Notes: generated from the sequence alone by a model not told the origin. Numbered from the stretch's first letter, positions 25,301 to 34,623 are shown. The stretch: DNA of 64,000 nt from Streptomyces sp. V2I9 (GCF_030817475.1 NZ_JAUSZJ010000002.1:4292626-4356625), one strand, 5' to 3'. Numbers and translations are program-made.

Positions 25301-28300
25301 CTACACCTCCGGCAGCCACTACGGCAGTACGGTGCTCGACGCCCGCCCCGCCTCCTACTGGAAGCTCGGCGAGAGCGAGGGCACGGCGGCCGGGAGCGCC
25401 GTCGAGGCCAACCTCGGCAAGGACCGGGGCACCGCCACCGACGTCACCCTGAAGGCGGAGGGGGCCATCACCGGCGATCCGGGCACGGCGGCCGGGTTCA
25501 ACGGGTCCACCTCACGCATCACCCTGCCCTCCGGCACCCTCAAGAAGAGCCGGGACCTGGCGGTCGAGGTGTGGTTCAAGACGCCCGCCACCGGCGTCGG
25601 CGGCCCCCTCGTCGGCTACCAGGACAAGGCCTGGGGCACCGCGCCCGGCGTCGGCGTCCCCGCCCTGTACGTCGGCGGCGACGGCAAGCTGCGCGGCCAG
25701 TTCTGGACCGGCACCGCCACCCCGATCACCGACACCACCAAGAACGTCAACGACGGCAAGTGGCACCACGCCGTGCTGTCGGCCTCCGGCACCACCCAGA
25801 GCCTCTACCTGGACGGCAGGCTCTCCGGCACCCTCAGCGGCAAGCAGCTGACCGCGGGCGACCTCACCCACAACCAGATCGGCGCCGCCCGCGTCCCCGC
25901 CCCCGCCTCCTGGCCGGGCTGGGGCACCGCCGCCGCCCGCTCCTTCGCCGGCACGATCGACGACGTCGCCGTCTACCACCACCCGCTGGGCGCCCCGGCC
26001 GTCGCCGCCCACCACCGCGAAGGCACGCGGGCCGCCGACGTCCTGACCCGGACCACGCTGCCCTCCGGCCGGATCGCCTCCGAGGTGGCCTACGACACCG
26101 CCCGCGACCGGGTCCGGGAGTACACCGACCGCAACGGCGGCACCTGGGAGATCGGCACGCCCGCGGTCTTCGGCGACGACGACGACCTGCGGCGCACGGT
26201 CGAGGTCCACGATCCGGTCGACTCCCCGTACTTCTACGAGTACGACGGCCTCACCTCGCGCATGCTCCGCTACGGCGAACCGATGGCCCTCGGCGCCCGC
26301 GAGTCCCGCCCCACGCCCTCGCCCACCGGCAGCGACCCGCCCGGCCAGATCTGCACCGAGCCCGACCCCGGCGACCCGGCGTTCTGCACCAACCCGCCCG
26401 GTGACGGCGGCGGCGAACCCGACTTCATCCGGCACCCCGCGGACGGCGTCGCCATCCGCCTCTTCACCTACGACGACCAGGGCAACCAGACCGGCATCAC
26501 CAGCGAGAACGGCGACCAGGTCACCCTCGGACACGACGACCGGGGCAACGTCGTACGGCGCACCACCTGCCGGACCAAGGACGACTGCCAGACCGCCTAC
26601 ACCCATTACCCGGCCCCGGCCGGGGACCTGGACCTGCGGTCCGACCAGCCCTCCGCCACCCTCGACGGCCGCTCCTCGGGCCCGACGGACACCCGCTACC
26701 GGACGCGCTACGAGTACGACGCGCGGGGGCTGCTGACCCTCCAGACGGCGGCGGACGGCGGCACGGTCAGGAACACGTACACCACCGGCGCCGAACCGGC
26801 GATCGGCGGCGGCAACACCCCCACCGGTCTGCCGCTCACCACCACCGACCCGCGCGGAAAGACCACCCGCTACCAGTACTTCTCCTCCGGCGACCTGGCG
26901 CGGATCACCGAACCCTCGGGGCTCGTCACGCAGTTCACGTACGACGCGCTGGGCCGCAAGCTCACCGAGACCGAGGTCTCCGACGCCCACCCCGCCGGCG
27001 TCACCGTCACCCTGGCCTACGACAAGCTGTCCCGGCTCGTTTCCACCACCGAACCCGCCACGACCAACGTCGTCACCCTGGCCCGGCACCAGCAGCGCAC
27101 CGTCACCGCGTACGACGCCGACGGCAACACCGTGCGCACCGAGGTGGGTGACGTCCTCGGCGGCGACGCACCGCGCTCCATGACCTTCGAGGCCGACGAG
27201 CACGGCCGCCCCGCGAAGGCGGTCGACGCCGAGGGCAACGAGACCTCCTACGGCTACGACTCCCTCGGCAACCGGACCTCGATGGTCGACGCCAACGGCA
27301 ACCACTTCCAGTACGTCCACACCGCGCGCAACATGATGGCCGAGGTCCGGCTGCGGGACTGGGACGACGACGGCGGCGACCCCGAGTACACCGTCCTGCA
27401 GTCCTACGCCTACGACAGGGGCGGCCGGGTCGTCCGCAACACCGACGCCATGGGCCGGACCGTCCTCTACGAGTACTACGGCGACGACCTGGTCAAGTCC
27501 CTGACGCTCAAGGACTTCCGCGACCCCGACGGCACCCGGCGGGACATCGTCGTCGAGGCCAACACCTACGACGGCGCCGGCAACGTCCTCACCGAGAGGG
27601 CCTACAACGGCAGCGTCGTCACCGAGTACACCTACGACGAGGTCGGCCGTACGCGGTCGGAGGTGACCGACCCCGGCGGCCTCGCCCGCCGGACCACCTT
27701 CACCTACGACCTCGCGGGCAATGTCACCACCACCGCCTCCAGCGGCTCGCCCTCCAACGTGCCGTGGCCGGTGAGCGCCACCCCCGAGACCGTCCGCTAC
27801 GTGTACGACCAGGCGGGCAACGTCGAACAGGAGACCGTCGAGAACGGCACCGAGGGCCGCACCACCCGCTACGCCTACGACCAGCGCGGCCTGGTCACCT
27901 CCCGCACCGACGCCGGAGGCCACCGGACCGACTACGGCTACGACGAGACCGGCCGCCCCCTGTCGGTCACCGCGCCCCCGGTCGGCACGGAGTCCGGGGG
28001 CGGGGCCGCCACCATCTCCCGCCCCACCACCTACACCGGCTACGACACCTTCGGCTCGGTCACCGAATCCGTCGACGCGCTCGGCAACGTCAACCGCACC
28101 GTCTACGACCGGCTGGGCCGCTCCGTCAGCGCCACCGCCCCCGCCTACCGGGCCCCCGGCGCCACCGGGACCGTCACCCCGACCACCGCCCGCACCTACG
28201 ACGCCCTGGGCAACGTGCTCACCGAGACCGACCCGCTCGGCCGGACCACGGAGTTCACCTACGACCGGCAGAACCGCCTCCTCGCCAAGGACGTGCCCGT

Positions 28301-31300
28301 CGGCGAGGGCGACGCGCGCGCCAGGTGGTCCTACACCTACACCCGTACCGGCGAACTCCTCACCGTCACCGACCCCACCGGCGCCCGTGCGGAGAGCACC
28401 TACGACGACCTCGACCGGCCCGTCACCACCACCCGCATCGAACGCAAGCCGCAGCCCGGAGCGTTCACCACGCGCAACGAGTACGACGACGCCGGGAACA
28501 TCGTCAAGCAGACCTCGCCCGGCGGCGGGGTGAGCCACTACACCTACGACAAGCTGGGCCAGCTGCTGCGGATGACCGACCCGGCCGGGGTGGTCAGCCA
28601 GTACGGCTACGACCTGAGCGGCCGCGAGGTCCGCGCCACCGACGGCATGGGCCGCACCTCCGCCAAGCTGTACGACGCGCTCGGGCAGTTGCGGCAGGAC
28701 TCCGACCTGGACGCGACCAACAGCCCGCTGCGCAAGGTCGACTACGGCTACGACACCGCCGGGAACCTGACCTCCGCCACCGACCCCCGCGGCCGCACCA
28801 CCCGCTACGCGTACGACGCGCTCGGCCGGCTGAGCAGCCAGACCGAACCCGTCTCCGCCACCGAATCGATCACCACCTCGTTCGGCTACGACGCCCTCGG
28901 CAACCGGACGCGCTACACCGACGGGCGCGGGAACCGGACGTTCTACACGGTCAACACCCTCGGTCTGCCCGAATCGGTGATCGAACCCGAGACCGCCCGC
29001 CACCCGGCGCCCGAGGACCGCACCTGGACCACCGCGTACGACGCCGCGGGCCGGCCGGTCGAGGTGACCGCACCGGGCGGGGTGGTCCGGGAACGCGCCT
29101 ACGACCGGGCCGGGCTGCTGACCCGCGAGAGCGGCAGCGGCGCCGGGGTCACCACACCGGAGAAGACCTTCGGCTACGACGCGGTCGGCCGCACGACCAG
29201 GGCCTCCACCCCCGAGGGCGACAACACCTACGCGTACGACGACCGCGGCTCGCTGATCTCGGCGGCCGGGCCGTCCGGCGACGCCACGTACACGTACGAC
29301 GCCGACGGGCAGCTCACCTCGCGCACCGACGCGGCCGGCACGGCGAACTTCGGCTACGCGCGCCGCCAGCTCGTCTCCGCCACCGACCCGCTCACGGGCG
29401 GGGCCCAGACCTACCGCTACGACGGTTCGGGGGCGATCAAGGAGATCGGCTACGGCGCGGGCCAGTCACGCTCGTTCGCGTACGACGCGCTCGGCCGCCT
29501 CGACACGGACACGATCAGCAGCAGCACCGGCGGCACCATCGCCTCCGCCGACTACGGCTACGACGCCGACGACCACCTGACCTCCAAGAAGACCACCGGC
29601 ACCGCGAAGGCCGGGGAGAACACATACGGCTACGACGACGCGGGCCGCCTCACCTCCTGGACCGCGGACGGCGCCACCACCGAGTACCGCTGGGACAAGA
29701 GCGGCAACCGGACCGGCAACGGGGAGAAGACGGCCGCCTACGACGAACGCAACCGGCTGCTCTCCGACGGGGACTACACCTACAGCCACACCGCACGCGG
29801 CACCCTGGCCACCCGCACCAGCTCCGGGCTGACCGAGGAGTTCACCTTCGACGCCTTCGACCGGCTGACGAAGGCGGGCGAGTCGGGCACCGCCTACACG
29901 TACGACGCACTGGACCGGGTCGCGTCCCGCAACGGCGCGGAGTTCTCGTACGCCGGCTTCGCACCGGACCCGGTCAAGGACAACAACTCCACCTACGGCC
30001 GGGGCGCGTCCGACGAACTGCTCTCCGTCGCCGAGGGGACCGGCGCGGCGCAGCTGACGGTCACCGACAAACACGGGGACGTGGTCGGGGACCTGTCGGC
30101 GACCGACGGCTCGGCGACACGGCTGACGGGCTCGGCGGCCTTCGACCCGTTCGGACAGCGCTCCGAAGCCACCGGGGCGGAGCCCGGAACGGCGGGCAAC
30201 TCCGGGTTCCAGGGCGACTGGACCGACCCGGACACCGGGCAGGTGAACATGGGGGCGCGCTGGTACGACCCGGGCACCGGCGTCTTCGACTCCCGCGACT
30301 CCTACACGTACGCCTCCGGGGCCTCGGTCCTCGCCAACCGCTACACCTACGGAGCCGGGTCCCCGCTGGACTACTCCGACCCGGACGGGAACTGGCCGAG
30401 CTGCATCTTCTGCAAGAAGACCTTCAACAAAGCCCTGAACAAGATCAAGGGGAACAAGTACGTCCGGGCGGCCGTCAAGACCGCCAAGTACGTGTACAAG
30501 GCGGTCTCCTACGTCGTCCGCAACCCCATCTCCGCGCTCAAGAAGGCGGTGAAGTTCGCCGGCAGGGTGGTCAGCAGCCTCGCGCGGAAGTCGGGACTCA
30601 CCCAGATCTGGAACGCCGGCGTACGGGCGGTGAAGAGTCTCGGCCGGACCACCGGGGTCACCGAATGGGCCCGGCAGAAAGCCGCGGAGGCCCGGAAGAA
30701 ATACCACGAAGTACGGGCGCAGATCACCCGCAAGGCCCGAGCTGCGGCCGACTTCGTCGCCAAGCACAACCCGGTGCCCGCCATCATGGCCGCCGCCAAA
30801 CCCCTGCTCGTCGTGGCCGTGGCGGTCGTGACGGCCGACCCCAACCTCCCGGCGATCCTCGTCGGCGTGGCGAACAACGTGATCGCCGACGTGGCGAAGG
30901 CGGCGGACGACATCCGGGCGGCGGTGGTCGCGGAAGTCGGAGCGGTCGTCGAGACCGTCCGGGACGCGGTGGACTGGGGCGCGGTCTGGGACGGGGTGAA
31001 AACCGTCGGCAACGTCGTCGGCGAGGTCACCGGGTTCAACGACATCCGCGACTGCGTCACGACCGGCGACATGGAGGCATGCGCCTGGGCCGTGGCCACG
31101 GTGGCGGGCCTGGCGCTCGGCGGCGCGGGCGCGGGGGTGGTCCGCGCGGCCAAGGCGGGGCGGATGGCGGCGAAGGCCGCCGAGTACGGCAAGAAGATCG
31201 AGAAGGCGAGCGACACCGTCGACCGGGTCGAGTCCGCGGTGGAGTGCACCCGGCTCGCCTCGGACCTGGCGGGCAACAGCTTCCTCGGCGGCACCGAGGT

Positions 31301-32087
31301 GGTGATGGCCGACGGCACCCGGCAACCGATCGAGAAGGTGAAGGCGGGCGACGAGGTACGGGCCACCGACCCGACGACCGGCAGGACCTCCACCCGGGAG
31401 GTCACCGCCACGATCACGGGCAAGGGCCTGAAGGAGCTGGTCCGCCTCACCCTCGACACCGACGGAGACCGCGGCGACGACACGGAGACCCTGACGGCCA
31501 CGGCCGGCCACCCCTTCTGGGTCCCGTCCCTGAGCACCTGGCGGACCGCCGGCGAACTGGAACCGGGCCAGTGGCTGGAGACCGGCTCCGGCACCCGCGT
31601 CCAGATCGAGGCGGTCTCGGCGTGGACGCAGCGGGCGGCGGTGTACAACCTGACCGTCGACACGGCGCATACGTACTATGTGGCGGCGGGGGCCACGCCG
31701 GTCCTGGTTCACAACTGTGGTCCCGACACGCCGGTCAAGCTGTTCCGATCCCCTCAGAAGGGAAATCGTGCTTCAGAGGCTCGCGGGCTGAACCGGGACA
31801 ACCACACGGCGACTGATGCGAAGGGACGCAACTTCGCCTACCTGGGGGATTCGCACTCGGTGGTGCGGCAGTATGCCGGCCAAGGTGTTTACGAGGACGG
31901 GTACCACGCGTTCACGATGAAGCCCGGATTCCTGGACGAGTTCCATCCCAGCGCCTATCGCCGATTCCACGACAATAAGGGCGGACTTCAGTGGATTATC
32001 GAAGATGCGGATTTCGATGACTTCAACTCCTTCATCGATCATGACAAGACCGAATGGGTGCGCTGGAAAAAGGGAGTCGATTTCTGA
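22374..32087 (+). CDS. RHS-repeat polymorphic toxin with LamG and Hint domains
   Basis: 3,237 residues, a secreted or surface-exposed RHS protein. In order: a basic, hydrophobic export signal (~10-47); a beta-rich region with a DNRLRE-like domain (~360-540) and an Ig-like segment (~555-655); the RHS N-terminal zone (LGLVRTYNSLDPRRDLAFGA, ~785); a LamG/concanavalin insert (~981-1216); a Pro-rich linker (~1313-1350); dozens of YD repeats (~1366-2540) forming the RHS shell; and the core signature GARWYDPGTGVFDSRDSYTY at ~2628. Next are a basic then helical pre-toxin region (~2678-2960), a Hint domain (~2965-3115; SFLGGTEVVMADG, TAGHPFW, VHNC) and a 120-residue toxin tip. The tip and the immunity gene after it are poorer in G+C. 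Role: contact-dependent or released toxin against competitors. Confidence 0.93.
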   Translation: MPTYRRIARRLLMRRAVRGPWGKVVGLALAMALAVGSLALAATGFPLLPERPAPAEGPDQRWGSAEGLDHIAGGPANTRPPESLRATYPLRAPKAASRPAVPRNLAEVAEPPVPRVTGFDAGTSTEIVAERDARSRTYANQDGTRTTEISTTPINYRDRDGGWRVIDTKLRERSGGVPAARRATSGTPSGGWTSTSDSVGLTLAPRADSPRLAQLVLPSGDSFGYGLDGAAAAPGNARGSRVRYENVLPDTDLWLDAQAGGVKETLVLRSADAPADFSFPLTLRGLTATERDGGIVLTDGDGRTAAVIPAGFMTDARGATSYAVRYRLADRDGTRTLHVSADRDWLTDPARAFPVQLDPSVDTGTASTSMYVRDGGPSVVGSGELHTGRGPGGATHSYLGFPGLDDKLRHHRIFGAQLQLVNFDSASCKPRPVSVHPVTQAWAAGTGTSYPGPSVGGALATKSFAYGHIAFGGSSSACPPAGELFNLGKAGRDLVQRWTDGTQPNYGLSLRASATDPLSFKKFTGHASANPPKLYVTHSPYSATYSFPKPVPDPPVLQNQAGKIKVTVTNTGAETWTPSGYYLAYRVYDAKSRLVTQQRSANLTGNVARGGRTTLEATIKALPPGAYLLDFTMVRTGGTVFTDEQVPPGRLTLQVFDIAPVVKEQFPPNGYQAQTLTPQLWASGVDIDAPPGSALQYKYEICEAGKDGEPTACTTSAYQTSSAYPVPAGRLTWGTTYLWRGFVKDASNEVPTARVALVAAVPQPEITSRLSATPGKEFDPNAGNFTSAAIDATITSVGPDLGLVRTYNSLDPRRDLAFGAGWSTRYDMRLTPDDDGSGNVVIRYPDGQDVRFGKNPDGSFAPPPGRFAKLTLDTAAGTYRLQDKSGTLYEFSTGGLLARITDASSNVVSYTWSGGKIQRAVHARSGRSLTFTWTGAHVTSVSTNPVDGAPLTWTYTYTGDVLDQVCDPTGGCTRYAYTSGSHYGSTVLDARPASYWKLGESEGTAAGSAVEANLGKDRGTATDVTLKAEGAITGDPGTAAGFNGSTSRITLPSGTLKKSRDLAVEVWFKTPATGVGGPLVGYQDKAWGTAPGVGVPALYVGGDGKLRGQFWTGTATPITDTTKNVNDGKWHHAVLSASGTTQSLYLDGRLSGTLSGKQLTAGDLTHNQIGAARVPAPASWPGWGTAAARSFAGTIDDVAVYHHPLGAPAVAAHHREGTRAADVLTRTTLPSGRIASEVAYDTARDRVREYTDRNGGTWEIGTPAVFGDDDDLRRTVEVHDPVDSPYFYEYDGLTSRMLRYGEPMALGARESRPTPSPTGSDPPGQICTEPDPGDPAFCTNPPGDGGGEPDFIRHPADGVAIRLFTYDDQGNQTGITSENGDQVTLGHDDRGNVVRRTTCRTKDDCQTAYTHYPAPAGDLDLRSDQPSATLDGRSSGPTDTRYRTRYEYDARGLLTLQTAADGGTVRNTYTTGAEPAIGGGNTPTGLPLTTTDPRGKTTRYQYFSSGDLARITEPSGLVTQFTYDALGRKLTETEVSDAHPAGVTVTLAYDKLSRLVSTTEPATTNVVTLARHQQRTVTAYDADGNTVRTEVGDVLGGDAPRSMTFEADEHGRPAKAVDAEGNETSYGYDSLGNRTSMVDANGNHFQYVHTARNMMAEVRLRDWDDDGGDPEYTVLQSYAYDRGGRVVRNTDAMGRTVLYEYYGDDLVKSLTLKDFRDPDGTRRDIVVEANTYDGAGNVLTERAYNGSVVTEYTYDEVGRTRSEVTDPGGLARRTTFTYDLAGNVTTTASSGSPSNVPWPVSATPETVRYVYDQAGNVEQETVENGTEGRTTRYAYDQRGLVTSRTDAGGHRTDYGYDETGRPLSVTAPPVGTESGGGAATISRPTTYTGYDTFGSVTESVDALGNVNRTVYDRLGRSVSATAPAYRAPGATGTVTPTTARTYDALGNVLTETDPLGRTTEFTYDRQNRLLAKDVPVGEGDARARWSYTYTRTGELLTVTDPTGARAESTYDDLDRPVTTTRIERKPQPGAFTTRNEYDDAGNIVKQTSPGGGVSHYTYDKLGQLLRMTDPAGVVSQYGYDLSGREVRATDGMGRTSAKLYDALGQLRQDSDLDATNSPLRKVDYGYDTAGNLTSATDPRGRTTRYAYDALGRLSSQTEPVSATESITTSFGYDALGNRTRYTDGRGNRTFYTVNTLGLPESVIEPETARHPAPEDRTWTTAYDAAGRPVEVTAPGGVVRERAYDRAGLLTRESGSGAGVTTPEKTFGYDAVGRTTRASTPEGDNTYAYDDRGSLISAAGPSGDATYTYDADGQLTSRTDAAGTANFGYARRQLVSATDPLTGGAQTYRYDGSGAIKEIGYGAGQSRSFAYDALGRLDTDTISSSTGGTIASADYGYDADDHLTSKKTTGTAKAGENTYGYDDAGRLTSWTADGATTEYRWDKSGNRTGNGEKTAAYDERNRLLSDGDYTYSHTARGTLATRTSSGLTEEFTFDAFDRLTKAGESGTAYTYDALDRVASRNGAEFSYAGFAPDPVKDNNSTYGRGASDELLSVAEGTGAAQLTVTDKHGDVVGDLSATDGSATRLTGSAAFDPFGQRSEATGAEPGTAGNSGFQGDWTDPDTGQVNMGARWYDPGTGVFDSRDSYTYASGASVLANRYTYGAGSPLDYSDPDGNWPSCIFCKKTFNKALNKIKGNKYVRAAVKTAKYVYKAVSYVVRNPISALKKAVKFAGRVVSSLARKSGLTQIWNAGVRAVKSLGRTTGVTEWARQKAAEARKKYHEVRAQITRKARAAADFVAKHNPVPAIMAAAKPLLVVAVAVVTADPNLPAILVGVANNVIADVAKAADDIRAAVVAEVGAVVETVRDAVDWGAVWDGVKTVGNVVGEVTGFNDIRDCVTTGDMEACAWAVATVAGLALGGAGAGVVRAAKAGRMAAKAAEYGKKIEKASDTVDRVESAVECTRLASDLAGNSFLGGTEVVMADGTRQPIEKVKAGDEVRATDPTTGRTSTREVTATITGKGLKELVRLTLDTDGDRGDDTETLTATAGHPFWVPSLSTWRTAGELEPGQWLETGSGTRVQIEAVSAWTQRAAVYNLTVDTAHTYYVAAGATPVLVHNCGPDTPVKLFRSPQKGNRASEARGLNRDNHTATDAKGRNFAYLGDSHSVVRQYAGQGVYEDGYHAFTMKPGFLDEFHPSAYRRFHDNKGGLQWIIEDADFDDFNSFIDHDKTEWVRWKKGVDF

Positions 32088-32098
32088 GGGAGGGTTTC

Positions 32099-32410
32099 GT
32101 GGAAGAGCTTGACCGGATGTGGCAGCTCAGCGGGGTTCGGCAGTTCCAAGTCGTACGCTGTGTCGTCACGGGGCATCGGGGCCGCTTCGGTGTGGAAGTC
32201 TCGCTCGTCGACCCCGAGTCGAGTGTTGCGGCATTCATCGATTTCGTCATGTTGAGTGATGGCGAGGGGCATCCGACCCCCGCTGAATTCCCCCCGGTCG
32301 GTGACCTGCTCGACGCCGTGACACTGGATTTCATGCCGGATGGCGAACTGCGCCTCTCGGCTCGCCCGTCCTCGGTCGTGAGGCAACGGGAGCGCGATGC
32401 GGAGACCTGA
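32099..32410 (+). CDS. Probable immunity protein for the RHS toxin
   Basis: 103 residues from the GTG at 32099, chosen because GAGGGAGGG lies just upstream. It begins 11 nt after the RHS stop and is on the same strand. A small soluble acidic protein, VEELDRMWQLSGVRQFQVVR, with alternating beta strands (FGVEVSLVDPESSVAAFIDF) and no signal. No family recognised. Its position and its G+C, lower than the RHS body and like the toxin tip, are the arguments for an immunity role. Confidence 0.7.
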   Translation: MEELDRMWQLSGVRQFQVVRCVVTGHRGRFGVEVSLVDPESSVAAFIDFVMLSDGEGHPTPAEFPPVGDLLDAVTLDFMPDGELRLSARPSSVVRQRERDAET

Positions 32411-32493
32411 AACGCCGTCCGTGGCGTTGTCCGCCGAGCGGCCATCCGGCCGGTGCGGGCCCGGCAGGTATCCAGCCAGGAGCGCCGACAGGG

Positions 32494-32533
32494 AAGGGGC
32501 TGGGGAGTGCGTCCGCGCACTCCCCAGCCCCTT
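32494..32533. terminator. Strong hairpin after toxin-immunity pair
   Basis: Perfect 18-bp arms (AAGGGGCTGGGGAGTGCG and complement) around the loop TCCG, followed by CTCC. It lies between the immunity gene and the convergent sialidase and can serve both. Confidence 0.88.
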
Positions 32534-32544
32534 CTCCGCGCGGC

Positions 32545-34470
32545 CTACCAGATGCTGGAGAACCCCAGCCGCACCCGCTCCTCCTCGTTGGCCACGTCCA
32601 GCGCCCCGCTCTGCACCCGTGATGCCTCCTGGGGGGTCAGGGCGCGGCCGAAGAGGCGGAGGTCGTCCAGGCCGCCGCGGAAGAGTTCCGTGACGCCGAC
32701 CGGCTGGTTCGGGAAGTCCGGGCGGGCGCCGATGTGGACGGAGAACTCGGCGGGCGGGGCGAGGGAGCCCGCCGGGGCCGCCGCGCCGAACTCCTGGCCG
32801 CCGTCCACCGAGAGGGTCAGCCGGCCCGCCTGGCGCTTGAATACCGCGTGGTGCCACTGGCCGTCGTTGTACGAGGAGGTGGTCTTCACCTCCGCGTACT
32901 CCGTCCCCGTGTCGATCGCGGCCCGGAGGCTGCCCCTGCCCGGCTCGGCCCGCAGCCAGAACTGGCGGACGCCGGAGCCCATCCCGTACGCCCAGACGAT
33001 GGGCAGCGCCCCCGTCGTGGCGGTGTGGCGGAACCAGCCCGTGAAGGTGAAGTCGCCCGCGCCCAGGCGCAGCGAGTCCGAGCAGGAGACCAGGCGCAGA
33101 TAATCGTCCTGGCCGTCGAAGGTCATGGCCTTGCCCGAGCCCCGGCTGCCGAGCTGGGCGCCGCCGTGGACCAGGGCGTGGTTGCCGTATCCGTTGGGGC
33201 CGGTGTCCGAGGTGCGGGGCAGCCGCAGTTCACGCCGGTCCGCGTCCATCTGGGTCTCGGTGAACGAGGTGAAGACGAGGTCGCTGTGCGGGATGTTCCC
33301 GGCGCTCTCGTAGAGCACCCCGATCGCCCCCGAGGACAACAGCGCCAGGTCGGAGTAGCCGGAGCGGCCCGGCGTCACCACCGTGCCCGCCGTCTGCCAG
33401 GTCCTGCCCTCGTCGTAGGAGGAGCGGATCGCCAGCTCGCGGCGGTCCTCCAGGGTGTGGGGGCCGAGGCGTGAGGGCGCGGAGAAGAGGAGCCGGTCCT
33501 GTGCCGCGCCGGACTCCTTGGCGTGCAGACGCAGCAGCGAGCCGGAGACCGGCGGGGCGTCGAGGCCGGGCACGGGGGAGAACGGGGCGTCGAAGGTGGT
33601 CCCGCCGTCCGCGCTGGTGGCGGCCATCCGGTGGTCCTCGGTGTCGCACCGGGCGGAGCTGCGGGCGTTGACGTACACGCCTCCGCCGGTCGTCTCGGCG
33701 ACGGACAGCTCGGCCGGGAAGGCGGGGGCGGTCCGGTCGACCGCCGCCTGCGCGCCCAGGGCCCAGGTCAGTCCGCCGTCGTCGCTGACGTAGAGCTGGC
33801 CGCCCGCCCGGCCGTCCGTCGTCGTGAAGTCGCCCGGAACGACCAGTCTGCCCCGGTGCGGGCCGCCGGTGAGCTGGATGCCGTGTCCGGGGCCCGTGGA
33901 GATCCATCCCCGGTCCGCCGGCTTCAGGTGGGTGAGCGGGGCGCCCTCCGTCCACGTGGCGCCCACGTCCACGCTGTGCGCAACGCGCAGGCTCCGGGGC
34001 CCGCGGACCGGCTGGCTCTCGGTGCCGCTCCAGCCGCCGGTCGCGTACAGCAGCGACACCCGCCCGGTCGCCGCGTCCACGACCGGCGACGGGTTCCCGT
34101 GCGCGTCCGTGTCGCCCTTACCGGCCACCACCGTCAGCGGGCCCCAACTCCGGCCGCCGTCCGTGGACTTCCGCATCACGATGTCGTTGTGCCCGATGTC
34201 GCTGCAGGTGGCCACCCGCCCCTCGGCGAAGGCCAGCAGAGCGCCCGAGGGCGTGGCGACGAGTGCGGGGATGCGGAAGCAGTGGTAGGAGCTCTCGCTG
34301 TCCGCCTTGAAGGGGGTGGTGACCGCCGCCGGCACGGCCGCCGCGGGGGGAGCGGGGGCTCCGAGGGCCGTGGCCGCCAGCGCCAGCGCGAGGGCGGCCG
34401 TGGTCGCGCGGGTTCTTCGGCGACGGTTGCGGCTCATGAGGAAAGCCGCGGGTCGTCGGGGCAGGCGCAT
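32545..34470 (-). CDS. Secreted GH33 exo-sialidase with C-terminal LamG domain
   Basis: 641 residues from the ATG at 34470 (GAGG upstream). A signal peptide ending near APPAAAVPAAV precedes the sialidase fold: HCFRIPALV at ~64-72 carries the arginine of the FRIP motif, and Asp boxes STDGGRSW, SVDVGATW, SDDGGLTW, SADGGTTF and SYDEGRTW follow. The YSDLALLSSGAIGVLYE segment carries the usual late tyrosine region. Residues ~440-640 form a LamG/concanavalin-like carbohydrate-binding domain (DFTFTGWFRH, QWHHAVFKRQ). It removes terminal sialic acid or related nonulosonic acids outside the cell. It lies beside the nonulosonic acid polymer cluster. Confidence 0.9.
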   Translation of the reverse strand: MRLPRRPAAFLMSRNRRRRTRATTAALALALAATALGAPAPPAAAVPAAVTTPFKADSESSYHCFRIPALVATPSGALLAFAEGRVATCSDIGHNDIVMRKSTDGGRSWGPLTVVAGKGDTDAHGNPSPVVDAATGRVSLLYATGGWSGTESQPVRGPRSLRVAHSVDVGATWTEGAPLTHLKPADRGWISTGPGHGIQLTGGPHRGRLVVPGDFTTTDGRAGGQLYVSDDGGLTWALGAQAAVDRTAPAFPAELSVAETTGGGVYVNARSSARCDTEDHRMAATSADGGTTFDAPFSPVPGLDAPPVSGSLLRLHAKESGAAQDRLLFSAPSRLGPHTLEDRRELAIRSSYDEGRTWQTAGTVVTPGRSGYSDLALLSSGAIGVLYESAGNIPHSDLVFTSFTETQMDADRRELRLPRTSDTGPNGYGNHALVHGGAQLGSRGSGKAMTFDGQDDYLRLVSCSDSLRLGAGDFTFTGWFRHTATTGALPIVWAYGMGSGVRQFWLRAEPGRGSLRAAIDTGTEYAEVKTTSSYNDGQWHHAVFKRQAGRLTLSVDGGQEFGAAAPAGSLAPPAEFSVHIGARPDFPNQPVGVTELFRGGLDDLRLFGRALTPQEASRVQSGALDVANEEERVRLGFSSIW

Positions 34471-34576
34471 GGTGTCCGTCCTCGTGTTCGTGTCGGCATC
34501 GGTGGACCGGAGGAGCCCCCGCGGCGCGGGCACGCCCGGACCGGAGGAGGCCCTGCGGGGGCACGGCCGGTCCGGG

Positions 34577-34623
34577 CGTACCGGGCGTACCGGGCAGGCG
34601 CGCCGCCCGGTACGCCCGGTACG
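34577..34623. terminator. Hairpin built from CGTACCGGG repeats after acyltransferase
   Basis: Perfect 19-bp inverted repeat (CGTACCGGGCGTACCGGGC and complement) around a 9-nt loop, just beyond the acyltransferase stop. Further degenerate CGGGTACGCC units follow to about 34690. Confidence 0.7.

Noticed and set aside
25512..29003. Very long minus-strand open frame opposite the RHS repeats
   Set aside because: Repetitive valine/glycine/arginine composition mirrors YD-repeat codons; no ribosome site or domain.
22374..32087. Nonribosomal or polyketide synthase because of the size of the gene
   Set aside because: No A, KS, AT, C or carrier motifs; YD repeats and Hint domain identify an RHS protein.
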